From contig CANKVS010000023.1 in NCBI GenBank assembly GCA_947487155.1, forward strand, positions 1 to 59,124: a stretch of 59,124 bases of DNA, in the 5' to 3' direction. Of this stretch, positions 5,217 to 14,746 are shown one piece after another; position 1 is the first letter of the stretch, and every line of letters begins with the position of its first letter. A program made the translations under genes and the position numbers. A model generated the notes under the pieces. That model saw only the letters and a program-made list of their open reading frames with translations. It ran no database searches and was not told the DNA's origin. The DNA is from an uncultured Flaviramulus sp. (GTDB lineage: Bacteria; Bacteroidota; Bacteroidia; Flavobacteriales; Flavobacteriaceae).

Positions 5217-7853
5217 TTATGCACGCTTTTTCTTGACTAACATGCGCTTAATTTCGTTGAGTTTCATAAGTGCTTCAACAGGGGTAAGTGTATCAATATC
5301 AATGTGTAAAATTTCTTCTTTAATGTTTTCAAGTAAAGGGTCATCCAAATTGAAAAAACTCAATTGCATGTCGTCATCCTTTAGAGTTTTTACTTTATCT
5401 GTTAATTCTTCACTTGAATGCGATTTTTCCAACTTCTTTAAAATGGTATTAGCACGATGCAAAACCTGTTGTGGCATACCTGCCATTTTTGCCACATGAA
5501 TACCAAAACTGTGTTCGCTACCACCTTCAACTAGCTTTCTTAAAAAAAGCACATTATCTTTTAATTCTTTAACAGAGACGTTAAAATTTTTAATACGATT
5601 AAACGTTTCACTCATTTCATTTAACTCATGATAATGCGTTGCAAAAAGGGTTTTTGGCTTTGCAGGATGTTCGTGCAAATATTCGCTAATAGCCCATGCA
5701 ATTGAAATACCATCATAGGTACTGGTTCCTCTTCCAATTTCATCGAGTAATACCAAACTTCTATCTGAAATATTATTTAAAATAGATGCCGTTTCATTCA
5801 TCTCTACCATAAATGTAGATTCACCCATAGAAATATTATCACTTGCTCCTACCCGCGTAAAAATCTTATCTATTAAACCAATTCGCGCTTCTTTTGCAGG
5901 CACAAAACTACCTATTTGCGCGAGTAATACGATAAGTGCGGTCTGACGTAAAATAGCCGATTTACCAGACATATTTGGTCCTGTAATCATAATAATTTGC
6001 TGAGTCGCTCGATCTAAATACACCGTATTTGCAATATATGTTTCTCCAATTGGTAATTGTTTTTCAATTACGGGATGACGACCATCTTTTATGTCTAAAT
6101 CGAATGAATCATCAATTACAGGATACACATACTTATTATCCTTTGCCAATTGTGCAAATCCGCATAAACAATCTAACTGACCAATTAAATAGGCATTTTG
6201 CTGCACCGATTTGATGTACTGATTCATCCATCCAACCAATTCGGCAAACAACTGTTGTTCTATGGCTTGAATTCTATCTTCAGCACCTAATATTTTAGCT
6301 TCGTATTCTTTAAGTTCTTCGGTTATATATCGCTCTGCATTAACTAATGTTTGTTTGCGTATCCATTCTTCGGGCACTTTATCTTTATGGGTATTTCGTA
6401 CTTCAATATAATACCCAAATACATTGTTAGAAGCTATTTTTAACGAAGTGATTCCAGTGCGTTCACTTTCACGTTCCAACATATTATTTAAGTAATCCTT
6501 TCCAGATTTAGACAACCCTCTTAATTCATCTAATTCTTTAGAAAACCCTTCGGCAATACTATTACCTTTTAAAACATTTACGGGTGCTTCCTCGTTAAGT
6601 GTTTCTTTTATTTTTTCACGAAGCACATCGCAACTTTGTAAATTATCGCCAATAATCCGTAACGATTCATTATCACAATGAGATGCTAATGTTTTTATGG
6701 GCACAATAGCTTCTAATGAATTTTTAAGCTGAATAACTTCACGTGGATTTACTTTAGCCGTTGCTACCTTAGAAATTAAGCGTTCTAAATCGCCAATATG
6801 TTTTATATGATTTTGTATTTTTTGAAGAATCGCACTATCATCCTTTAAAAAACGAACAACTTCGTGGCGCTGTTTTATCTTATCAACATTTTTTAATGGC
6901 AATGCTAACCAACGTTTTAATAAACGTCCGCCCATTGGCGAAATGGTTTTATCAATAACATTTAAAAGCGTAACCGCATTATTATTGGTAGAATTATAAA
7001 GCTCTAAATTTCTGATGGTAAACTTATCCATCCACACATAATCATCTTCGGCAATTCTAGCAATAGAAGTTATATGTTGTAGTTTGTTATGTTGGGTTTC
7101 GCCTAAGTAATGCAAAATGGAACCAGAAGCAATAATACCTTCGTACAAATCTTCAATACCAAAGCCTTTAAGTGTGTTGGTGTTAAAATGTTTTATAAGT
7201 GTTTCGTAGGCATAATCGGTTTGATACACCCAATCTTCCATATAAAAGGTATGAAAATCTGTTCCGAAGGTGTCATTAAACAACGTTCGTTTTTGTTTTG
7301 AAACTAATACCTCACTAGGGCTAAAATTTTGAAGTAACTTATCAATATACTCCGCATTGCCTTGAGACGTTAAAAACTCTCCCGTAGAAATATCTAAAAA
7401 CGAAATCCCAATTCTTTGTTTGGTTACTGAGCTTGTCGAAGTATCAAAATAAACAGAACACAAAAAGTTGTTGGATTTAGAAACCAACACTTCATCGTTT
7501 AAAGCAACCCCAGGAGTAACCAACTCGGTAACACCACGTTTAACAATTGTTTTTGTTTGTTTAGGGTCTTCAAGCTGGTCGCAAATAGCAACACGCTCTC
7601 CAGCTTTTACCAGCTTAGGCAAATAGGTATTTAAAGAATGATGCGGAAAACCAGCTAATTCAATTTCACTCTCGCTACCAGCACCCCGTTTGGTTAAAAT
7701 AATACCTAAAATACCAGCCGTTTTAACAGCATCTTCACCAAAGGTTTCATAAAAATCGCCCACACGAAACAATAATAAAGCGTCTGGATACTTTGCTTTA
7801 ATAGCATTGTATTGTTTCATTAACGGGGTTTCCTTTTTTGCTTTTTTTGCCAA
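5217..7853 (-). CDS. mutS: DNA mismatch repair protein MutS
   Basis: An 878-residue MutS of normal length. The N-terminal mismatch-binding domain carries the Phe-x-Glu motif in [13 protein letters not shown]. The C-terminal ATPase has Walker [16 protein letters not shown] (near residue 624), Walker [17 protein letters not shown] and the signature [10 protein letters not shown]. It scans DNA for mispairs with MutL. Start chosen at [20 protein letters not shown], as in relatives. Oddity: in the segment [20 protein letters not shown], about eight residues more than I expect from relatives are encoded by a copy of a dispersed intergenic repeat (7427-7442), in frame and probably tolerated. It is transcribed away from the repeat-rich gap at 7854-8152. 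Confidence 0.97.
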   Translation of the reverse strand: MAKKAKKETPLMKQYNAIKAKYPDALLLFRVGDFYETFGEDAVKTAGILGIILTKRGAGSESEIELAGFPHHSLNTYLPKLVKAGERVAICDQLEDPKQTKTIVKRGVTELVTPGVALNDEVLVSKSNNFLCSVYFDTSTSSVTKQRIGISFLDISTGEFLTSQGNAEYIDKLLQNFSPSEVLVSKQKRTLFNDTFGTDFHTFYMEDWVYQTDYAYETLIKHFNTNTLKGFGIEDLYEGIIASGSILHYLGETQHNKLQHITSIARIAEDDYVWMDKFTIRNLELYNSTNNNAVTLLNVIDKTISPMGGRLLKRWLALPLKNVDKIKQRHEVVRFLKDDSAILQKIQNHIKHIGDLERLISKVATAKVNPREVIQLKNSLEAIVPIKTLASHCDNESLRIIGDNLQSCDVLREKIKETLNEEAPVNVLKGNSIAEGFSKELDELRGLSKSGKDYLNNMLERESERTGITSLKIASNNVFGYYIEVRNTHKDKVPEEWIRKQTLVNAERYITEELKEYEAKILGAEDRIQAIEQQLFAELVGWMNQYIKSVQQNAYLIGQLDCLCGFAQLAKDNKYVYPVIDDSFDLDIKDGRHPVIEKQLPIGETYIANTVYLDRATQQIIMITGPNMSGKSAILRQTALIVLLAQIGSFVPAKEARIGLIDKIFTRVGASDNISMGESTFMVEMNETASILNNISDRSLVLLDEIGRGTSTYDGISIAWAISEYLHEHPAKPKTLFATHYHELNEMSETFNRIKNFNVSVKELKDNVLFLRKLVEGGSEHSFGIHVAKMAGMPQQVLHRANTILKKLEKSHSSEELTDKVKTLKDDDMQLSFFNLDDPLLENIKEEILHIDIDTLTPVEALMKLNEIKRMLVKKKRA

Positions 7854-7979
7854 CGCTAAGTAATTTTTAAGTGTTATTTTTGTGACTATTGTAAGATTGC
7901 TAATGTAGCACTATTTTGATTTTTTTTGAAATTGACATTACAGAAGTTATTTACAATTATGCATAGATTTTAACAATAC

Positions 7980-8136
7980 TAACGTCATTACGAGGAAAGA
8001 ATGATCGAAGTAATCTTTTGAACAAGAACTAAAAACAAACAGATTACCACACTTCGACTGCGCTCAATGCAGGCTAAAAGCTTCTCACAATGATACTAAG
8101 ATTAAAAAAATGGATTTCCGCCTGCGCGGAAATGAA
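7980..8136. repeat. Cluster of dispersed intergenic repeats
   Basis: Three repeat types lie together: an ACGTCATTACGAGG-type element (7980 on), a CTTCGACTGCGCTCAATGCAGG-like element near 8056, and a perfect palindrome GATTTCC-N8-GGAAATGA at 8113-8135. Related copies occur elsewhere in this window (13456-13700, 25973-26032, 32610-32725, 37855-37922). No coding content is seen in the 299-base gap. Confidence 0.65.
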
Positions 8137-8152
8137 AAACAAAATTATTTAA

Positions 8153-8692
8153 ATGCGTAAACTAAAAAACAGCGAATTAGACAGATTAAGCGTTGACGCT
8201 TTTAAAAATAAAGAAAAAACACCTCTAATTATTGTTCTTGATAATATTAGGAGTTTAAACAACATAGGCTCGGTTTTTAGAACTAGTGATGCATTTTTAA
8301 TTGAAAAAATTTACTTGTGTGGTATTACCGCGATACCACCACATAAAGATATTCATAAAACAGCTTTAGGAAGTACAGATACCGTTGATTGGGAATATGT
8401 TAAAGATACACTTGCACTTGTTGAAAAACTAAAAACCAAAAACGTAAAAGTTTGCTCCATAGAACAAGCTGAAAACGCAACAATGCTCAACGATTTTTTA
8501 CCTCAACCAAATACAAAATACGCTTTAGTTTTTGGTAACGAAGTAAAAGGAGTTTCGCAAGATGTGGTAAATGCTAGCAACTCAGTTATTGAAATTCCGC
8601 AATTTGGCACCAAACATTCTTTAAACATATCGGTAAGTTGTGGTGTGGTGGTTTGGGATGTGTTTAGTAAGCTTTCTGAAATCATAAAGTAA
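8153..8692 (+). CDS. TrmH/SpoU-family RNA 2'-O-methyltransferase
   Basis: A 179-residue single-domain SPOUT methyltransferase without an extra RNA-binding domain. The three SpoU motifs are in order: LDNIRSLNNIGSVFRTSDAF (motif 1, about residues 29-48), YALVFGNEVKGVS (motif 2, with the NE pair) and IEIPQFGTKHSLNISVSCGV (motif 3, knot and SAM site). It should methylate a ribose 2'-OH in tRNA or rRNA using SAM; the exact nucleotide cannot be told. The next gene's GTG follows its stop codon directly, so the two are likely co-transcribed. Confidence 0.9.
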   Translation: MRKLKNSELDRLSVDAFKNKEKTPLIIVLDNIRSLNNIGSVFRTSDAFLIEKIYLCGITAIPPHKDIHKTALGSTDTVDWEYVKDTLALVEKLKTKNVKVCSIEQAENATMLNDFLPQPNTKYALVFGNEVKGVSQDVVNASNSVIEIPQFGTKHSLNISVSCGVVVWDVFSKLSEIIK

Positions 8693-9352
8693 GTGACAAA
8701 AAAAACTAAAAAACCATGGCCTACAAAAGAGGTGATGAACCAGATTTACAATCTAAAACTGTGGGGCGGAAATGAATTCGATTTTTACTCAGGAGAAGGC
8801 TCTCACAATCCAAAAATTACAAGCCCATATTTAGAACAAGTTATTTTATTTTTAAAGTCTTTTAGCAAACCTATAACTGTTTGCGATTTAGGCTGTGGTG
8901 ATTTTAATATTGGCAAACACTTAACTAAATACACTAAAAAATTTATCGCTGTAGATATTGTTAAAAGTCTTATTAATAGAAACAAAACCTTATATAAAGA
9001 AGACAACTTAGGGTTTTACTGTTTAGATATTGCAAAAGCTAAACTACCGGCAGCAGATTGCATTATACTTAGGCAAGTATTACAGCATTTGTCTAATTTA
9101 GAAATACAAAACATTGTAAAAAAATTAAAAGTCTACAAATACATCATTCTAACCGAACATATACCATTGGGGAATTTTATGCCAAATAAAGACATTATTT
9201 CTGGTCAAAGCATTAGGCTAAAACAAAACAGTGGTGTTAATATTTTAGAAGCGCCTTTTAATTTAAAAGTTAAAGAGGAAAAACAGCTTGGAGAACATAT
9301 TTTAGAAAATAAAAAGGGGCGTATTGTAACGACTTTGTATAAAATTTTCTAA
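8693..9352 (+). CDS. Class I SAM-dependent methyltransferase
   Basis: A 219-residue protein whose start is a GTG immediately after the stop of the TrmH gene. Relatives include the KPWPTKEVMNQIY region, which supports this start over the ATG at 8735. The SAM-binding motif is VCDLGCGDFNIGKHL (residues about 63-77), followed by an acidic strand end FIAVDIV and the motif IILRQVLQHLSN, typical of Rossmann methyltransferases. The substrate is unknown. The N-terminal NLKLWGGNEFDFYSGEGSH block is shared with uncharacterised bacterial methyltransferases. Tight coupling to an RNA methyltransferase gene gives a weak hint of RNA-linked chemistry. Confidence 0.8.
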   Translation: MTKKTKKPWPTKEVMNQIYNLKLWGGNEFDFYSGEGSHNPKITSPYLEQVILFLKSFSKPITVCDLGCGDFNIGKHLTKYTKKFIAVDIVKSLINRNKTLYKEDNLGFYCLDIAKAKLPAADCIILRQVLQHLSNLEIQNIVKKLKVYKYIILTEHIPLGNFMPNKDIISGQSIRLKQNSGVNILEAPFNLKVKEEKQLGEHILENKKGRIVTTLYKIF

Positions 9353-9467
9353 TTCATTTATTTTATTTTGAAAGTTTTATAATACAATTTAACTTGATTT
9401 TAAACCTTTAAAATTCTAACTTCGCTTATCAGTGATATAGATCATTGAAACGGATTTATATCTTAAA

Positions 9468-9477
9468 CGTTGTATGC
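9468..9477. repeat. Left inverted-repeat flank of a cassette-like gene
   Basis: CGTTGTATGC lies 16 bases before the start of the membrane protein gene. Nine of its bases, GTTGTATGC (9469-9477), are the exact reverse complement of GCATACAAC at 11038-11046, two bases past that gene's stop codon. Confidence 0.5.
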
Positions 9478-9493
9478 AATTAAAGACACCTAG

Positions 9494-11035
9494 ATGAAAA
9501 AAATACCTTGGATTTATATTTCATTGATTGCTGCTGTAATAGCATTCTTAGTTCTATGGTTGTTGATAGGCAATTGGAAAGCCTCTTTATTACTCGGAAT
9601 TTTAAGTGGTGTAATTACATTGTTGTATAATCCTGTAAGAAGGTATATGAAAGCTTTCTGGACAGTTCTATCTATTCTAATAACAACCAATTCATTTTCT
9701 TTAAAGTTTGTTTTACACTTTTTCAGTAATGAATCCGTTGGCAATATTAGAACACAAATAGGAACAACATCCATAGTGTATAGTTTAGCATTAGTATTAT
9801 TATGCGCATTGCTCTTGGTTCTAGATTATTTTGAACGAAGTGGGAATCCAATTTTTAATTTGACTAAAATGACTCAAAGTAATCAAGATAGTTCAAATTC
9901 ATTTCAAGCTGCAAGAGACCAAATTATAACTGATAACAAAAAGATTCAAAATGCTCGTGACAATTCGCAGTTAATGCAAGCAAAAAAAATGATAGTTAAT
10001 GTTGGCATTGACGAAAAACGTGCAAGAGAAATTTATAAAGAAATGAACTTGCAAGTTAGAAAAGATTATTCGCAAGAAGCCTTAACAGTTGCAAACTCTA
10101 GAGTAACTCAATTTGAGAACAGTCTTATGCCCAAAATGGAGGCAGTAGATGGAGCATTAGAAGCATTTGCAGACCCTAGTTTTCAATTATTGCTAGTAGA
10201 AGCGCAAAAAACTGCTGCAGCAACAGAAAGACCTGCAGATTACGACCTTTTATCCGAATTATTAATTCATAGATTTCAGAAGGGCGAAAATCGAGAAATA
10301 AGAGCTGGTATTAATCGAGCTGTTGAAATAGTTGATAATATTTCTGATGATGCGTTATTAGGACTAACTGTAGCTCATGCTGTATCAACTTTTTTTCCTG
10401 CGAGTGGTAATATAAATAAAGGTTTAGACGTCTTAAATGACTTATATGGTAAATTATTCTATAGCGTCTTACCAAAAGGTAAAGATTGGCTCGATCACCT
10501 TGACATACTTGATGCTGCTAGGTTAAATTCATTCGGTAGTATGAAGAAAATTCAACAATATTATCCAGAAATGTTAGCTGGTTACATAGATAGTGGTATT
10601 GAAAAAGAATCAGAAAATTATAACAAAGCTGTGGAAATATTACAGAATGAGAACCTACCATTAAATGTTTTGTCAGCACACCCATTTAATGATGATTTTG
10701 TAAGAATAGATGTTACACACAAGAATCATATTGACTCGCTTACACTTCAACATCTATCAATTAATAATGGCAACGTCATTCAAATTCCAGTACCATTATC
10801 AAAAAATCAAAAAAATGCTATCAAATCCATCTATGAGCTTTACAAACAAGATGGAAATTTAAAACAAGCTAATATCAAAAAATTCATGGAAGAATGGGAT
10901 AATAGACCAAATTTGAAATCACTTAAAGATTGGTGGGACAATATTGGGACTGGTTTTCAAATAACATCAGTAGGTAAAGTATTAGCACATTCAAATGCTC
11001 AAAGATGCGATAAAGATTTACCTCCATTAAATTAA
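9494..11035 (+). CDS. Membrane-anchored protein, possibly LPO_1073/Vpar_1526-like
   Basis: A 513-residue protein with hydrophobic segments at about 7-27, 30-45, 55-75 and 93-112, then a large cytoplasmic part. The stretch from ARDNSQLMQAKKMIVNVGI through ANSRVTQFENSLMP, AFADPSFQLLLVEAQKTAA and LLSELLIHRF follows the motif order of the uncharacterised LPO_1073/Vpar_1526 family as I remember it, but fused here to an N-terminal membrane anchor. The C-terminal 170 residues are unassigned. No catalytic motif is visible. The gene is solitary and is bounded by an inverted repeat and a structured tail, as expected of a mobile single-gene cassette. Function unknown; a defence role is conceivable but unproven. 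Confidence 0.55.
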   Translation: MKKIPWIYISLIAAVIAFLVLWLLIGNWKASLLLGILSGVITLLYNPVRRYMKAFWTVLSILITTNSFSLKFVLHFFSNESVGNIRTQIGTTSIVYSLALVLLCALLLVLDYFERSGNPIFNLTKMTQSNQDSSNSFQAARDQIITDNKKIQNARDNSQLMQAKKMIVNVGIDEKRAREIYKEMNLQVRKDYSQEALTVANSRVTQFENSLMPKMEAVDGALEAFADPSFQLLLVEAQKTAAATERPADYDLLSELLIHRFQKGENREIRAGINRAVEIVDNISDDALLGLTVAHAVSTFFPASGNINKGLDVLNDLYGKLFYSVLPKGKDWLDHLDILDAARLNSFGSMKKIQQYYPEMLAGYIDSGIEKESENYNKAVEILQNENLPLNVLSAHPFNDDFVRIDVTHKNHIDSLTLQHLSINNGNVIQIPVPLSKNQKNAIKSIYELYKQDGNLKQANIKKFMEEWDNRPNLKSLKDWWDNIGTGFQITSVGKVLAHSNAQRCDKDLPPLN

Positions 11036-11344
11036 CAGCATACAACAACGATGCTATAATTAATTGCTAGTTCTGTGTGTACTCGGAAAATCCTACGGAT
11101 TTTCCTTTGGTTCGTTTTCTATTTGCTAACTTAGTGCTAGCTAACGCAACTAACCATACACGAACACGATAAACGTAACCCAAATCATACCATTCAGATT
11201 AACTCTATTTGCAATAAAATTTCAATCAATAAGTTTACTTCTATATAGATCGTCTTTTTAATTAATCCAATTCTATTTTCTCGAAAAAAGGATAATTAAA
11301 AATATAGTATCTTTCAGCTCAAAACCAACTCTCAATTATTACGC
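11036..11344. other. Structured cassette-like tail downstream of the membrane protein gene
   Basis: No gene is seen in these 309 bases. The first part holds GCATACAACAACG (11038-11050), then TAATTAATTGCTAGTT. A perfect hairpin follows: GGAAAATCC (11085-11093), loop TAC, GGATTTTCC (11097-11105). The segment continues with TTGGTTCGTTTTCTATTTGC and GTGCTAGC. Left (GTTCTGTGTGT) and right (CATACACGAAC) parts are imperfectly complementary, suggesting a long foldable site like a recombination or cassette end. The last 100 bases are the AT-rich leader of remB. Confidence 0.4.
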
Positions 11345-13444
11345 ATGAAGATATTCGTTGTTCTACTCCTACTTCTAGTACAATATAACAGCTATTCGCA
11401 AAACAGCTCTTTTAACGAGAAACCACCTGTTTTTCCAAATTGCGAAAGTATAGCTATAGATTCATTACAAAAATGTTTCGATACGCATGTTTTTAAAACG
11501 ATTTATGAGAATTTTAAAGTGCCGCAAAAAGTAATAGACGAAAGCTATAAAGGTAACGTTGTTATTCTTTTTGAAGTAGATGTTGAAGGTATATTTAGAG
11601 TTGTATATGTAGACGCTATATATGCTGAATTAAAAGACGAAGCAAAACGTGTATTTGAGGGTTTTCCTAAAATAAAACCAGCTACTTATAATGGCAGAGT
11701 GACGTTTAAACAATACTCTATAGCAGTTAAAATACCACTTGCTAACCAAACAACTAAAACCCAAGATTTAGCTAAAGAAAACAAAATCTCTAAATTAGAA
11801 CAGCAAGTAAAAAAAGAGTTTGACAGTGTTAATTCTGATTTAATTGCTTTTGAAAACAAAGGGTACACCAGCCAGTTAAACATCCCATTTATACATAGTG
11901 AATATGCAAAGTTCGACAGAAACATGAACCTTATTGGCACCAATAGTCATACCGCTTCAAAACCATTTGTATATAACGAGGTTTCTAAATACTACGATTT
12001 TAAAGCAGAAAAAAAAGCACTGCAAAAAGACACTAAAAATTGGGCAGGTAAAAAACTTTGGAACGAACATTTAGTACAATTACAGGGTAAAGATTATTGG
12101 TTTAGTATTGATCCTATTTTCGATTTTCAAGTAGGAAAAGATACCGATGCCGATTTTAGTTCAACCTATAATAACACCCGTGGTTTTATGGTTCAGGGTG
12201 GTTTAGGGAAAAAATTTAATTTCTATGCATCCGTTTTCGAAAGTCAGGGTCGTTTTGCACAATATGTTAATCAGTATGCTGAAAGCTTAAAAGCCTTTGG
12301 TCCAGACCCAGCTATTATTCCTGGGCGCGGCATTGCCAAACGTTTTAAAACCAATTCGTACGATTACCCTGTTGCAGAAGCTTACCTATCGTATGCACCA
12401 GCAAAGTTTATAAATATTCAATTTGGTCATGGTAAAAATTTTATTGGAGACGGGTATCGCTCGTTACTTATGAGCGATGTGGCTAGCCCTCAACCTTTTT
12501 TAAAGCTAAATACTAAATTTTGGAAAATAAAATACACCAACACCTGGATGTGGTTAAAAGACGTACGTCCAGAAGCTGTAAACGATAAAGCTTTTTTAAC
12601 CAAATACATGGCTAATCATTATTTAAGCTGGAATGTATCTAAGCGATTAAATATTGGTTTGTTTGAATCGGTAGTTTGGACCAACAGTAACAATCGTGGT
12701 TTCGATGTTAATTATTTAAACCCCATTATATTTTACAGAGCCATTGAGTTTGAGACTGGACAAGGTGCAGGAAATGCCATTCTTGGAGCTTCAGCAAAAT
12801 ACAAATGGAATGATAATATCAACCTATATAGTCAGTTTATTTTAGATGAATTTTCACTTAACGATGTTAAAGCTGGAGAAAAAAGTTGGAAAAACAAATT
12901 TGGCTACCAATTAGGGCTTAAATATTATAATGCTTTTAAAGTTGATAATTTATTACTTCAGTTAGAATATAACAGAGTACGCCCTTACACCTATTCTCAT
13001 AATACTATAGTTTTAAATTACGGACACAACAACCAATCTATGGCGCATTTATGGGGTGCCAATTTTAGTGAAGCCATACTTATTGGACGTTACCATTACA
13101 AACGCTGGTTTGGAAATGCTAAATTAATTTTTGGGGTTCGCGGATTAGATTTTAATAATACCACTGATGATTTTAACTATGGCGCCAATATTTATAGAAC
13201 TGAAGAAGATCGTGTGGGAGACACCAATATTACAGTAGGTCAAGGTATTAAAACTAAAACCTTTAATGGTAATTTACAAGCGGGATACGTTATAAATCCA
13301 GCATCAAATTTAAAAGTATTTACCGATATTAGTTTCAGAAATTTTAATCCGGATGCTATTACAACGACTACATTTAAAAATAGCACGGTTTGGATTAATT
13401 TTGGATTGAGAACCGATTTGTTTAATTGGTATTTCGATTTTTAA
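11345..13444 (+). CDS. remB: Gliding motility protein RemB-like, outer-membrane barrel
   Basis: A 699-residue protein with signal peptide MKIFVVLLLLLVQYNSYSQ. Residues about 40-135 (VIDESYKGNVVILFEVDVEG through FKQYSIAVKIPL) resemble a TonB C-terminal-like fold. The rest is rich in alternating aromatic strands (YDYPVAEAYLSYAP, WKIKYTNTWMWL) of the capsule-assembly/Wzi-type barrel, ending WYFDF as outer-membrane proteins do. This two-part layout and length match RemB, a gliding and surface protein of flavobacteria. It is a single-gene unit between a cassette-like insertion and a repeat-filled gap. Function by family only. Confidence 0.72.
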   Translation: MKIFVVLLLLLVQYNSYSQNSSFNEKPPVFPNCESIAIDSLQKCFDTHVFKTIYENFKVPQKVIDESYKGNVVILFEVDVEGIFRVVYVDAIYAELKDEAKRVFEGFPKIKPATYNGRVTFKQYSIAVKIPLANQTTKTQDLAKENKISKLEQQVKKEFDSVNSDLIAFENKGYTSQLNIPFIHSEYAKFDRNMNLIGTNSHTASKPFVYNEVSKYYDFKAEKKALQKDTKNWAGKKLWNEHLVQLQGKDYWFSIDPIFDFQVGKDTDADFSSTYNNTRGFMVQGGLGKKFNFYASVFESQGRFAQYVNQYAESLKAFGPDPAIIPGRGIAKRFKTNSYDYPVAEAYLSYAPAKFINIQFGHGKNFIGDGYRSLLMSDVASPQPFLKLNTKFWKIKYTNTWMWLKDVRPEAVNDKAFLTKYMANHYLSWNVSKRLNIGLFESVVWTNSNNRGFDVNYLNPIIFYRAIEFETGQGAGNAILGASAKYKWNDNINLYSQFILDEFSLNDVKAGEKSWKNKFGYQLGLKYYNAFKVDNLLLQLEYNRVRPYTYSHNTIVLNYGHNNQSMAHLWGANFSEAILIGRYHYKRWFGNAKLIFGVRGLDFNNTTDDFNYGANIYRTEEDRVGDTNITVGQGIKTKTFNGNLQAGYVINPASNLKVFTDISFRNFNPDAITTTTFKNSTVWINFGLRTDLFNWYFDF

Positions 13445-13455
13445 TATAATCGTTT

Positions 13456-13702
13456 TGTCATTCCCTCGTGTCACGCTGAGCTTGTCGAAGTGAAGGAGGG
13501 AATCTCTCAAATTGAACCTCCACTTTCGTATTAAGGATTAAACTCCTTCAACTTTGCTCAGGACAGACTTACCCTTTTTAAACTTGAAAACTAAAATTCA
13601 ATTTAATTAGAATTAATAACGACAGATAGCCACGTCGCTTAGTCCTCGCTATGACATTTAAAAGATATAGTCTTTCGACTTCGCTCAAGACAGGCTTCAA
13701 AC
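13456..13702. repeat. Cluster of dispersed intergenic repeats
   Basis: Several related short elements sit in the gap between remB and the hydrolase: CTGAGCTTGTCGAAGT (13476-13491) within a longer palindrome (GTCATTCCCTC.../...GAGGGAATCTC), CTTCAACTTTGCTCAGGACAG, a GCCACGTCGCTTAGTCCTCG variant, and TTCGACTTCGCTCAAGACAG. No coding content is supported. Confidence 0.6.
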
Positions 13703-13732
13703 CCAACCTTAGGTAATGCTTAAATATTATTG

Positions 13733-14593
13733 CTATTCCTTCAAACTCGTATAAAAAACACGTCGAACTCTTTCACTATTAATAAAACCGCTCCCATAAC
13801 CTAAATCGTCGTAAGTTTTTGTAATACTTGCATCATTCACCACGTCGTCCTCACTTTTACCGTTAGCAATAGCTTTTAAAACATTAGCTTTTATGGTTTC
13901 TAACATGTTTAAAAATGTTTTAAGCTCAGCTTTATTAGAAGGATTACCATGTCCTGGAATAATTTTCGTATTGTCATCAATAACCATTAATCCTGCTTTA
14001 ACAGCATTAATGTAACCATCAACCGATCCTCCCGATTTTAAATCGACATAAGGGTAACGCCCGTTAAAATAAGTATCTCCTGTATGTAGCACGTTACTTT
14101 CTGTAAAATACAATAAGGCATCACCATCGGTATGTGCATTATCTATATGAAAAACAGCAACCTGTTCATTATTTATTTGAACATGCAATTCGTCATTAAA
14201 CGTAATAACTGGTAATGCTACTTCTGGACTTTTCTCTTTTAAGCGTTTTCTAACATTATCGTGGGCAATAATGGTAGCACCTAATTTTCCGAAGTTTTCA
14301 TTTCCGCCTGTATGATCGCCATGATGATGCGTATTCATTACTATTTTAATAGGTTTATCGCTTAAAGTCTTTATAGCTGCAAGTATTTTTGGTGTTAAAG
14401 ATGCAAATTGATTATCGATTACTAACACACCATCATCACCTACAGAAACGCCAATATTTCCACCTGCACCCATTAGCATATAAATATGATCTGTTAATTT
14501 TGTGGTTTTAATAGTAACATTGTCAAATCTGCCTTGTGCATTAATGGTAACACTACATAAAACAAGAAGAAAAAGGATTTTAAAAGTTTTCAT
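13733..14593 (-). CDS. Secreted metallo-beta-lactamase-fold hydrolase
   Basis: A 286-residue protein with signal peptide MKTFKILFLLVLCSVTINAQ. The start at 14593 gives a proper signal; the frame extends 11 codons further to 14626. Metal-site motifs are MNTHHHGDHTGG (HxHxDH), a later His in DNAHTDGDALLYF, HTGDTYFNG with the bridging Asp, and IPGHGNPS. The fold and layout are of the SoxH-like/quinoprotein-relay MBL proteins. Its substrate is unknown, and a beta-lactamase activity should not be assumed. It is a single gene, divergent from ctaB. Confidence 0.88.
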   Translation of the reverse strand: MKTFKILFLLVLCSVTINAQGRFDNVTIKTTKLTDHIYMLMGAGGNIGVSVGDDGVLVIDNQFASLTPKILAAIKTLSDKPIKIVMNTHHHGDHTGGNENFGKLGATIIAHDNVRKRLKEKSPEVALPVITFNDELHVQINNEQVAVFHIDNAHTDGDALLYFTESNVLHTGDTYFNGRYPYVDLKSGGSVDGYINAVKAGLMVIDDNTKIIPGHGNPSNKAELKTFLNMLETIKANVLKAIANGKSEDDVVNDASITKTYDDLGYGSGFINSERVRRVFYTSLKE

Positions 14594-14702
14594 GGTTGTA
14601 TTGGTATTGTTTAAAACAAAAGTCATCCAAAGATATTGAAACTTACATATCTAAATGTTAATTTTACCCTAATAAAGCATTGCTCATAAGTAATTTTCAA
14701 AG

Positions 14703-14710
14703 TATCTTTG
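14703..14710 (+). promoter_or_regulatory. TATCTTTG -7 element upstream of ctaB
   Basis: An exact TAnnTTTG match 36 bases before the ctaB start. The -33 region is weak. It likely drives the oxidase-assembly and subunit genes downstream. Confidence 0.5.
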
Positions 14711-14746
14711 CACTCGCCATAGAAAAGCGACTTAGAAAACGATACA

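Noticed and set aside
13733..14593. Beta-lactamase resistance gene
   Set aside because: Only the metallo-beta-lactamase fold is shown; the sequence type fits other hydrolases, so no resistance function is claimed.
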